From Halalkaliarchaeum sp036625675 (GTDB lineage: Archaea; Halobacteriota; Halobacteria; Halobacteriales; Haloferacaceae), in contig JAZKTH010000068.1 in NCBI GenBank assembly GCA_036625675.1, positions 1-12,391 on the forward strand: a stretch of 12,391 bases of DNA, written 5' to 3'. The notes below the pieces were generated by a model that saw nothing but the letters and a program-made list of their open reading frames with translations, had not been told where the DNA came from and did no database searches. Shown one piece after another: positions 6,690 to 12,391 of this stretch (positions within the stretch are counted from its first letter, which is position 1; each line of letters begins with the position of its first letter). Position numbers and translations under genes: made by a program.

Positions 6690-8225
6690 ATGCAACGCTA
6701 CGTCGGAGCCATCGACCAGGGGACGACCGGGACGCGATTCATGCTGTTCGACCACGGGGGGCAGGTCGTCGGCAACGCCTACCGTAAGCACGAACAGCTG
6801 TACCCGTCGCCGGGGTGGGTCGAACACGATCCGCTGGAGATCTGGGAGAACACGCGGCACGTCATCGACCGCGCGCTCTCGCGGGCCTCCGTGCGCCCCG
6901 ATCAGCTGGCAGCGATCGGCGTGACGAACCAGCGGGAGACGACGCTGCTGTGGGAGAAGTCCACGGGGGAACCGCTCCAGAACGCGATCGTCTGGCAGGA
7001 CCGCCGAACTACCGAGCGGGTCGAACAGCTGCAGGAGGAAGGCTGGGAGGAGACCATCCGGCGGAAAACGGGGCTGGAGCCGGACGCGTACTTCTCCGCG
7101 ACGAAGGCCGAGTGGCTCCTCGACAACGCGGATCCGATCGAGGTCGACCCGGCACGGACGGCGGACGTCCGGGAGCGGGCTCAGAACGGCGAGGTCCTCT
7201 TCGGGACTATCGACACGTGGCTCGTCTGGAACCTGACCGGCGCACACGTCACCGACGTGACGAACGCCTCCCGTACCATGCTCTACGACATCCGGGAGGG
7301 CGAGTGGGACGAGGAACTCCTCGCGGAGTTTTCGATCCCGAAAGCGATGCTCCCCGAGGTGCGGCCGTCGTCGGACGAGGGTACCTACGGCACCACCGAC
7401 TCCGACGGGTTCCTCGGCGCGGAGGTTCCCATCTCCGGCGCGCTGGGGGACCAACAGGCGGCGCTTTTCGGCCAGACGTGTTTCTCGCCGGGGGAGGCGA
7501 AGAACACCTACGGGACGGGGAGCTTCTTCCTGATGAACACCGGAGAGGAGGCGGTCGACTCGGACCACGGCCTGTTGACGACCGTCGCCTTCCAGCAGTC
7601 CGGCGAGCCGATCCAGTACGCCCTGGAGGGGCCCATATTCATCACGGGTGCCGCCGTCGAGTGGCTCGAGGACGTCGACCTGATCGAGGATCCCGCCCAG
7701 ACGGAGGAACTCGCCCGAAAGGTGGAATCGACCGACGGCGTATACCTGGTTCCGGCGTTCACCGGGCTCGGCGCGCCCCACTGGGATCAGCGCGCACGGG
7801 GAACGATCGTCGGCCTCACTCGTGGATCGAAAAAGGAGCACCTCGTGCGTGCGACGCTGGAGTCCATCGCGTTCCAGACGCGCGACGTCGCCGAGGCGAT
7901 GGCCGCCGACGCGGGCGTCGAACTGGATCGGCTCCGCGTCGACGGGGGCGCGGTAAAGAACAACTTCCTGTGTCAGATCCAGTCGAACATCGTCGGCACC
8001 GAGATCGTCAGGCCGGAAGTCGACGAGACGACCGCGCTCGGCGCCGCCTACGCGGCGGGGCTGGCGGTCGACTACTGGGAGGACCTCGAGGACCTCCGCG
8101 AGAACTGGCGGGTGGATCGCACGTTCCGCCCGCGAACCGACGAGCGGGAGATCGATCGACGGTACGGCCGCTGGCAGGAGGCCGTGAATCGGGCGAAGGG
8201 CTGGGCGCGAGACTCCGAGGAGTGA
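6690..8225 (+). CDS. glpK: Glycerol kinase
   Basis: ATP-dependent cytoplasmic kinase that converts glycerol to sn-glycerol-3-phosphate, the substrate of GlpABC encoded divergently. The 511 residues match the usual family length. Motifs: the phosphate-binding loop AIDQGTTGTR (7-16), the glycerol-binding TNQRET (79-84) with R82/E83, WQDRR (102-106), Y134, and GDQQAALFG (253-261) with the catalytic base D254. The FGGY signatures are YALEGPIFITGAAVEWL (310-326) and VDGGAVKNNFLCQIQ (417-431); TYGTGSFFLMNTG (273-285) is the second nucleotide-contact segment. The start is the ATG at 6690, because the protein then begins MQRYVGAIDQG as in other glycerol kinases. The frame remains open back to 6615, but that adds 25 basic residues unlike the family and would overlap the promoter. 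The C-terminus is complete. No glycerol facilitator gene follows it, although one often does in bacteria and some haloarchaea. Confidence 0.97.
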   Translation: MQRYVGAIDQGTTGTRFMLFDHGGQVVGNAYRKHEQLYPSPGWVEHDPLEIWENTRHVIDRALSRASVRPDQLAAIGVTNQRETTLLWEKSTGEPLQNAIVWQDRRTTERVEQLQEEGWEETIRRKTGLEPDAYFSATKAEWLLDNADPIEVDPARTADVRERAQNGEVLFGTIDTWLVWNLTGAHVTDVTNASRTMLYDIREGEWDEELLAEFSIPKAMLPEVRPSSDEGTYGTTDSDGFLGAEVPISGALGDQQAALFGQTCFSPGEAKNTYGTGSFFLMNTGEEAVDSDHGLLTTVAFQQSGEPIQYALEGPIFITGAAVEWLEDVDLIEDPAQTEELARKVESTDGVYLVPAFTGLGAPHWDQRARGTIVGLTRGSKKEHLVRATLESIAFQTRDVAEAMAADAGVELDRLRVDGGAVKNNFLCQIQSNIVGTEIVRPEVDETTALGAAYAAGLAVDYWEDLEDLRENWRVDRTFRPRTDEREIDRRYGRWQEAVNRAKGWARDSEE

Positions 8226-8278
8226 GCCGACGGCCCCGCGGCGCGTTTCGGGTCGACCACTCCGGCTCGCACGCCGGG

Positions 8279-8300
8279 CGCCCTCCAGCGGGGCGTTTTT
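8279..8300 (+). terminator. Hairpin plus T-run after glpK
   Basis: A 5-bp stem CGCCC/GGGCG (8279-8283 with 8291-8295) with a 7-base loop is followed directly by five T (8296-8300), about 55-75 bases after the glpK stop. This resembles an intrinsic terminator or an archaeal U-tract terminator. The same T-run also looks like the promoter box of the next gene. Confidence 0.45.
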
Positions 8301-8303
8301 ACC
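8295..8303 (+). promoter_or_regulatory. Promoter box of the YeeE-type pair
   Basis: GTTTTTACC is centred about 28 bases before the ATG at 8327, the spacing of an archaeal TATA box for a leaderless message. No ribosome binding site precedes the ATG. A second copy of the same box type (CTTTTTACT) precedes gatE at a nearly equal distance. Confidence 0.6.
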
Positions 8304-8326
8304 GCTCCCCGTCCTCCGGTCCGTAG

Positions 8327-8842
8327 ATGATCGACGCAATCGCCCATCTAAGCGATCCCGGATACGTCCTGCTGGTGGATAGCCTGTTCCCTCGGGGAAC
8401 GACCCACTACCTCCTGGGCGGGCTGTTGATCGGGTTGGGCACGGCCGTCATCTACGCGGGGACGGGCATCCCGGCGGGGGCGAGCACGTTCCTCGAGTCG
8501 ACGCTCTCGTACGTCTCCCGGCTCAGACGGTTCCAGCAGCCGCGGTTCGTCTCGTCCCGCGACTGGCGCGTGGTTTTCACCGTCGGCATCGTCGCCGGGG
8601 CGGCGGGCTACTCGATCGTCGCCGGGGAGTTCGGGTGGGTAACCGAGGTCCAGCCCTGGCGGCTGTTCCTCGGGGGGATTCTGATCGGGATCGGCACCCG
8701 CCTGGGCAAGGGCTGTACGTCCGGCCACGGCGTCTGCGGAGTCGGCTCCGGGTCGGGAACGTCGATCGTCAACGTCGCCGTGTTCATGGCCGTCGCGATC
8801 GGCGTCGCCCAGTTGCTGTTCGCCCTGGGGGTGCGGCCGTGA
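8327..8842 (+). CDS. YeeE/YedE-type membrane transporter, first half-protein
   Basis: Integral membrane protein of the YeeE/YedE (sulfur transport) family, whose full-length bacterial member TsuA takes up thiosulfate. The 171 residues have four probable membrane segments (about 28-48, 82-102, 112-128, 146-168). The family motif RLGKGCTSGHGVCG (125-138) carries C130 and C137, of the kind proposed to hand sulfur species along the pore; an earlier GTGIPAGAST (45-54) is the paired half-motif. At 171 residues it is about half a full-length YeeE. The other half is the next gene, whose GTG start overlaps this stop (GTGA, 8839-8842), so the two are probably coupled and assemble together. Haloarchaeal relatives often lie beside metallo-beta-lactamase-fold or rhodanese genes; none is here. 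The substrate is inferred from the family only. Confidence 0.88.
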   Translation: MIDAIAHLSDPGYVLLVDSLFPRGTTHYLLGGLLIGLGTAVIYAGTGIPAGASTFLESTLSYVSRLRRFQQPRFVSSRDWRVVFTVGIVAGAAGYSIVAGEFGWVTEVQPWRLFLGGILIGIGTRLGKGCTSGHGVCGVGSGSGTSIVNVAVFMAVAIGVAQLLFALGVRP

Positions 8843-9318
8843 GTACGGAATCGAACGCCGGGAGCGCGAACCGTCACCCGCTTTTCCTCCCGGTCGTGTT
8901 CCTCGGTGGCGCGATCTTCGGCGTCGGGCTCGCGGTCGGTCGGATGGCCCGCCCCGAGATCGTCCTCGAGTTCCTGCAGTTCCGGGACCTCGGCCTGCTT
9001 TTCGTCATGGGCGGGGCGGCGGCGACCGTCGGCGCGACCGTGTTCGCGCTGCGGCGGTCGGGACGCCGCGCGCCGCTCACCGGGGAGCGGTACCGGCGGC
9101 GGCTGAAGTCGATGGACCGGAACGTACTGATCGGGGGCGGGATCTTCGGCGTCGGCTGGGGGCTCTCCGGCATCTGCCCCGGGGCGGCGTACGCGAGCCT
9201 GGGGATCGGAAACGTCGTCATCCTGTACGCAATCGCCGGGATGTTCCTCGGCGCGTATCTCCAGGGACTAGCCCGGGAGGCGACGACGTTCGACACCGAA
9301 CCCACAGCTGCCGACTGA
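8839..9318 (+). CDS. YeeE/YedE-type membrane protein, second half (DUF6691-like)
   Basis: The 159-residue membrane protein is the partner half of the YeeE/YedE-type transporter. Four hydrophobic segments are visible (about 15-35, 51-71, 95-112, 123-145). The family motif GWGLSGICPGAAYASLG (106-122) has a single conserved cysteine, C113, equivalent to the half-motif cysteine of full-length proteins. The start is taken as GTG at 8839 because it overlaps the previous stop and gives a short polar N-terminus (MSTESNAGSANRH) before the first membrane segment. The frame is open back to 8635, but that part is an Arg-rich shadow of the upstream gene. The name DUF6691 is recalled from haloarchaeal and bacterial pairs of this type and not checked. 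Probably transported substrate: thiosulfate or another reduced sulfur species. Confidence 0.85.
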   Translation: MSTESNAGSANRHPLFLPVVFLGGAIFGVGLAVGRMARPEIVLEFLQFRDLGLLFVMGGAAATVGATVFALRRSGRRAPLTGERYRRRLKSMDRNVLIGGGIFGVGWGLSGICPGAAYASLGIGNVVILYAIAGMFLGAYLQGLAREATTFDTEPTAAD

Positions 9319-9373
9319 GGTCCGGACGGAGGACCCCGGTCGATTCCGGCGGTTTCCCGACGCACACCCGCAG

Positions 9374-9383
9374 CCTTTTATCT
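9374..9383 (+). promoter_or_regulatory. Promoter box of the 48-residue gene
   Basis: CCTTTTATCT is a good haloarchaeal TATA-like box centred about 30 bases before the ATG at 9408. The gene therefore has its own promoter and is probably translated from a leaderless or very short-leader message. Confidence 0.6.
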
Positions 9384-9407
9384 TCGGACGCCGTTGCCGC
9401 AGACGAA

Positions 9408-9554
9408 ATGCCCCAGGTTCACCTCGACGAGGAAACGGTCGAACGCCTCGACAGGCTCAGGCAATCCGACGAGGAATACGACGAGATCATCAACGAGCTC
9501 ATCAACATCTACGAGGTCGAAGAGCTGACGCTGTTCCGAAGCGGCGGAGAGTGA
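9408..9554 (+). CDS. Small acidic ribbon-helix-helix-like protein (VapB-like / DUF7557-type), 48 residues
   Basis: The 48-residue protein begins MPQVHLDEETVERLDRLR. Its predicted layout is a short beta strand (2-6), a helix (7-19) and a second helix (21-36) with alternating hydrophobic positions (YDEIINELINIYE). This is the ribbon-helix-helix pattern seen in VapB-type antitoxins and small DNA-binding proteins. Similar 48-50-residue haloarchaeal proteins are, from memory, called DUF7557. Unlike a typical DNA-binding RHH, the strand has few basic residues and the protein is very acidic (about 14 Asp/Glu), so DNA binding is uncertain; it could be a protein-protein adaptor. No toxin gene such as a PIN-domain protein adjoins it. 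A well-placed promoter box and a codon pattern like its neighbours support it as real. It converges on the YihY gene, with 58 bases between the stops. Confidence 0.85.
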   Translation: MPQVHLDEETVERLDRLRQSDEEYDEIINELINIYEVEELTLFRSGGE

Positions 9555-9612
9555 TTCCGAACACCACCGCGGCGCACCCGTCGAGCGCCCCCGTCCCAGC
9601 CCGGACGCCGTC

Positions 9613-10953
9613 TCACCGTTTCTCGCGGACGTAGTCGACTACCTTCCCCGGCGCGCCGAGCGCGTTGAGCCCGATTCCGACCAGGATGAACAGCACGTAC
9701 AGCCCGAGCGTCGAGAGGAACAACACGATCATCGCGGCGATAGCCCACCCGCCGGAGAGGTAGTAGAACGCCCCGAGCGTGAGAACGACACCGTACAGCA
9801 ACACCAGATACGGACCCCACCCGCGTGCGTGTCCGCGCCGGAGACGGGACCGAACGTATCGCTTCAGTTCGGCCTCCAGTTGCGGCCGGTCGACGGTCCG
9901 CCGGTCGACGTCGCGTTCGAACGATTCCAACTCCGCCCGTAGTTCGTCCAGTTCCGCGCGCATCGCCGCCACGTCGGGCGCGCCCGCCGGGTCGGCGTCT
10001 CCGGATCCCGTGGCTCCGACGTCGGCTGTCGCGTCCGTCGCGTCGACGTCGTCGCGGTCGTCGTCCGCCATACGTGCCCCCTCACGACCGGGGGCCTGTT
10101 GTAGTTGCCGATCCGGCCAGCCGCCATCGGATCGGCTTCGGGGCCCGTGCCCTCCCAGCACGGCGTTGATCGCCGCTCCAACGAGCAGCACTACCGCGCC
10201 GAAGTAGAGCCACGTGACGAGCAGCAACACGCCGCCGACCAGCCCGTACACCTGGTAGCCTCCCGCTATTCCGGTGTACAGCTGGAACCCGGTCTGGAGC
10301 ACCGTCCACCCGACTGCGGCGACGGCGGTTCCGGGGATGACCTCCCGGACGGTCACGTCGGGGGAGGGAAACTGGTAGTACAGCGGTAGAAAGACCACGA
10401 AGAGCACGGCAGGCAACACGAGAATCGTCGCCACCTCGAACGGTGCCGAAAGTTCGAGGGCGGCCGCGACCGCCCCGATCGCGATCATGAACGCAGCTCC
10501 GGCACCGACGCTGCCGGCCACGATCGCCGCCTCTACGAGCCGTTTCACGAACCCGACCGTCTCCTCCGTGCCGTACACCTGAACGAACGCGATGTCCAGC
10601 CCCCTGAACACTTTCAGCGACGACCACAGCAGAACCCCGACCCCCACGACGGTCGCACCCGTTCGGCCGGTCGTGCCCTCCAGGGCCGCCGCCACCACGT
10701 CCCGACCGCTCGAGGTCAGGAAGCCGCCAGCGAACCGCAAAATCCCGGCAGCAACCTGTTCCCCGAAGAACGTCGTCGACAGTGCAAGCACCAACAGAAG
10801 CGTCGGCAAAAGCGAGACGAACGCGTAGTAGGCCACTGCAGCGGCCAGGAACGTCACCCGCTGTTCGTCGATTATGGCCCCGACACGACGCGTCAGCTCG
10901 ACGACGCCCCCGATCCGGGAGTTCGCCGACAGGAGAGATGCGGATGCAGTCAC
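9613..10953 (-). CDS. YihY/BrkB-type membrane protein fused to a second C-terminal membrane domain
   Basis: The 446-residue protein has two parts. Residues 20-268 are a YihY/virulence factor BrkB (UPF0761) domain: TFLAAAVAYYAFVSLLPTLL (34-53), WSSLKVFRGLDIAFVQVYG (110-128) and about six membrane segments, with the typical YGLVGGVLLLVTWLYFGAVVLLVGA close (236-260). Residues 269-330 are a polar, acidic linker. Residues 331-372 form a charged, probably coiled-coil stretch (MRAELDELRAELESFERD), followed by GHARGWGPYLVLLYG (374-388) and two or three membrane segments (382-432). YihY proteins were once proposed as RNase BN, an assignment later withdrawn; their role is unclear. The start is taken as GTG at 10953, not the further GTG at 11130, because a TTTAAC box lies about 27 bases upstream and the protein before it would be only translated repeat DNA. 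An internal ATG at 10071 (residue 295) with a G-rich site before it may start the second domain separately. Confidence 0.85.
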   Translation of the reverse strand: MTASASLLSANSRIGGVVELTRRVGAIIDEQRVTFLAAAVAYYAFVSLLPTLLLVLALSTTFFGEQVAAGILRFAGGFLTSSGRDVVAAALEGTTGRTGATVVGVGVLLWSSLKVFRGLDIAFVQVYGTEETVGFVKRLVEAAIVAGSVGAGAAFMIAIGAVAAALELSAPFEVATILVLPAVLFVVFLPLYYQFPSPDVTVREVIPGTAVAAVGWTVLQTGFQLYTGIAGGYQVYGLVGGVLLLVTWLYFGAVVLLVGAAINAVLGGHGPRSRSDGGWPDRQLQQAPGREGARMADDDRDDVDATDATADVGATGSGDADPAGAPDVAAMRAELDELRAELESFERDVDRRTVDRPQLEAELKRYVRSRLRRGHARGWGPYLVLLYGVVLTLGAFYYLSGGWAIAAMIVLFLSTLGLYVLFILVGIGLNALGAPGKVVDYVREKR

Positions 10954-10976
10954 GGGTGCCGGTTCGTCCGAGCCGA

Positions 10977-10985
10977 AGTTAAATG
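10977..10985 (-). promoter_or_regulatory. Promoter box of the YihY-type gene
   Basis: The minus strand reads GCATTTAACTTC around this point. TTTAAC is a good archaeal TATA-like box centred about 27 bases before the GTG at 10953, which fits a leaderless message and supports that start codon. Confidence 0.6.
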
Positions 10986-11023
10986 CGGGCGTCCCCGCAC
11001 CGCCGTCGGCGCCCGGGCGTACC

Positions 11024-11110
11024 CGGCCGACGCGACGAGCCACCGTCGAGCGTGCACGGCCGACGCGACGAGCCACCGTCGAGCGTGCACGGCCGACGCG
11101 ACGAGCCACC
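11024..11110. repeat. 33-bp perfect tandem repeat, 2.6 copies
   Basis: Copies run 11024-11056 and 11057-11089, with a third cut short at 11090-11110 (21 bases). As far as read they are identical. Each unit begins CGGCCGACGCGACGAGCCAC and ends GAGCGTGCA; inside it CGACG and CGTCG can form a 5-bp stem with a 6-base loop. The array fills the space between the YihY promoter box (10977-10985) and the gatE promoter box (11110-11118), ending exactly at the latter. Because 33 is a multiple of three it creates no stop codons, so the minus-strand frame stays open as an Arg-rich repeat peptide that is probably not made. Confidence 0.9.
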
Positions 11111-11118
11111 TTTTTACT
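11110..11118 (+). promoter_or_regulatory. Promoter box of gatE
   Basis: CTTTTTACT is centred about 27 bases before the ATG at 11141, with no ribosome binding site after it; a leaderless message is likely. It directly abuts the last tandem-repeat copy. Confidence 0.6.
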
Positions 11119-11140
11119 CCGCGACCGCACACGTCCGACA

Positions 11141-12391
11141 ATGACCGGACACGACTACGGGGCCCTCGGGCTGGTCGCCGGCCTCGAGATCCACCAGCAG
11201 CTCGACACCGAGACGAAGCTCTTCTGCGAGTCGCCGACGACCCTGCGGGAGCCCGACGAAGCCGAGCGGACGATCACCAGGTATCTCCACCCGACGAAAA
11301 GCGAGCTGGGCGAGCTCGACGAGGCCGCCCTCGAGGAGAGCCGGGTCGACAGGGAGTTCGAGTACCTCGCGTACGACACCACCTGCCTCGTCGAGGAGGA
11401 CGACGAACCGCCGCGACGCGTCGACGGGGAGGCGATCGAGGTCGCGATGCAGATCGCGGACCTGCTCGACGTCAGCGTGGTCGACCAGGCGCACGTGATG
11501 CGGAAGCTCGTCATCGACGGCTCCAACACCTCCGGGTTCCAGCGGTCGATGCTGCTGGGCCAGGACGGCGAGATCGAGACGAGCGGGGGGCCGGTGTCGA
11601 TCGAGGACCTCCTGCTGGAGGAGGAGGCCGCCCGCCGCGTCGAGGAGACCGAACGGGGCGTGACCTACAGCCTCGATCGGCTCGGCATCCCCCTCGTCGA
11701 GATCGGGACGGGCCCGGACGTCCGGACGCCCGAGCAGGCCCAGGAGGCCGCCCGCCGGATCGGCATGCTGCTGCGGTCGACGGGGCGGGTCAAACGCGGC
11801 CTCGGGACGATCCGCCAGGACGTGAACGTCTCGATCGCGGAGGGCGCTCGCGTGGAGATCAAGGGCGTCCAGGAGCTCGGCGGGATCGCCGACATGGTGG
11901 AGCTGGAGGTCCGGCGCCAGGTCGAACTGCTCGAGATCGCGGAGGAACTCCGGGAGCGCGGGGCCGGCGTCGGCGATCCGGTCGAGGTGACCGAGGTCTT
12001 CGCCGACACCGACTCCGGGGTCGTTCGGGGTTCCCTCGACGACGGCGGGAGCGTGTTCGCGGTGCGGCTCGAGGGGTTCGACGGGCTCGTCGGTCGCGAG
12101 ATCCAGCCGGACCGACGCCTCGGAACCGAGTTCTCCGACCACGCGAAGCGTCACGGCGCCGGCGGCGTCTTCCACACCGACGAACTCCCGGCGTACGGCG
12201 TCGGCGAGGCCGAGGTGGAGGCGCTTCGCGAGGCCGTGGGCGCGGGATCGGCGGACGCCGTCGCGATGGTCGCCGACGACACCGAGACCGCAAAGCTGGC
12301 CGTCGAGGCCGTCGCCGACCGGGCCGAAACGGCACGCGAGGGCGTTCCGGAGGAGACCCGCGGGGCGAACGACGACGGGACGTCGCGGTAC
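11141..12391 (+). CDS. gatE: Glutamyl-tRNA(Gln) amidotransferase subunit E (3' end outside window)
   Basis: GatE works with GatD to convert Glu-tRNA(Gln) to Gln-tRNA(Gln), the archaeal route to glutaminyl-tRNA. The first 417 residues are in the window and the frame runs off the end; the full protein is usually about 620. The GatB/E catalytic fold shows GLVAGLEIHQQLDTETKLFC (10-29), KLVIDGSNTSGFQRS (122-136), IPLVEIGTGPDVRTPEQ (183-199) and GTIRQDVNVSI with VEIKGVQEL (222-246). A GAD (AspRS-like insertion) domain follows at about 282-400 (VTEVFADTDSG, VFAVRLEGFDGLVG, GTEFSDHAK). This insertion and the HQQLDT wording distinguish GatE from bacterial-type GatB. The ATG at 11141 is chosen because it follows a promoter box at leaderless spacing and matches the family start. 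GatD is not in the window; in archaea it is often elsewhere. Confidence 0.96.
   Translation, partial: MTGHDYGALGLVAGLEIHQQLDTETKLFCESPTTLREPDEAERTITRYLHPTKSELGELDEAALEESRVDREFEYLAYDTTCLVEEDDEPPRRVDGEAIEVAMQIADLLDVSVVDQAHVMRKLVIDGSNTSGFQRSMLLGQDGEIETSGGPVSIEDLLLEEEAARRVEETERGVTYSLDRLGIPLVEIGTGPDVRTPEQAQEAARRIGMLLRSTGRVKRGLGTIRQDVNVSIAEGARVEIKGVQELGGIADMVELEVRRQVELLEIAEELRERGAGVGDPVEVTEVFADTDSGVVRGSLDDGGSVFAVRLEGFDGLVGREIQPDRRLGTEFSDHAKRHGAGGVFHTDELPAYGVGEAEVEALREAVGAGSADAVAMVADDTETAKLAVEAVADRAETAREGVPEETRGANDDGTSRY

Noticed and set aside
6636..8339. 567-codon minus-strand frame opposite glpK
   Set aside because: glpK on the plus strand has every expected glycerol kinase motif; the reverse frame is Arg-rich shadow.
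11024..11110. CRISPR array
   Set aside because: Repeats are directly adjacent with no unique spacers, there are under three copies, and no cas gene is present.
11114..12175. 353-codon minus-strand frame opposite gatE
   Set aside because: Shadow of gatE; it has no motif of its own and covers the gatE promoter.

Overview
The window is chromosomal DNA of a haloarchaeon (class Halobacteria). The evidence is the high GC content, strongly acidic proteins, archaeal promoters (T/A-rich boxes about 25-30 bases before start codons, mostly without ribosome binding sites) and archaea-only GatE. The genus cannot be fixed by eye.

Layout: (1) 1-507 (+) is the end of an unidentified membrane protein. (2) 562-1974 (-) is a cytoplasmic FG-GAP/ASPIC repeat protein. 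(3) 2075-6526 (-) is the operon glpA-glpB-glpC, with both gene junctions overlapping; it encodes the three-subunit glycerol-3-phosphate dehydrogenase. (4) 6690-8225 (+) is glpK, glycerol kinase, divergent from glpA across a 163-base control region that holds a perfect 10-bp inverted repeat. (5) 8327-9318 (+) is a GTGA-overlapping pair of half-size YeeE/YedE-type membrane proteins, probably for sulfur-compound transport. (6) 9408-9554 (+) is a 48-residue acidic ribbon-helix-helix-like protein. (7) 9613-10953 (-) is a YihY/BrkB-type membrane protein that continues in frame into a second, separate-looking membrane domain. (8) 10954-11140 is a divergent promoter region with a 33-bp tandem repeat. 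(9) 11141 to the window end (+) is gatE, truncated by the window edge.

Functionally the core is glycerol catabolism. GlpK phosphorylates glycerol, and GlpABC oxidises glycerol-3-phosphate to dihydroxyacetone phosphate, passing electrons through flavin and iron-sulfur centres, presumably to menaquinone. No glycerol facilitator lies next to glpK here. The other genes are single-purpose neighbours: sulfur transport, envelope proteins and tRNA-dependent glutamine formation.

I found no mobile element, CRISPR array, rRNA or tRNA, and no clear new multi-gene system. The best second-look items are the palindrome between glpA and glpK, the tandem repeat in the YihY/gatE promoter region together with a start-codon problem there, and the YihY fusion with a possible internal translation start. 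No stretch over 300 bases lacks a gene.
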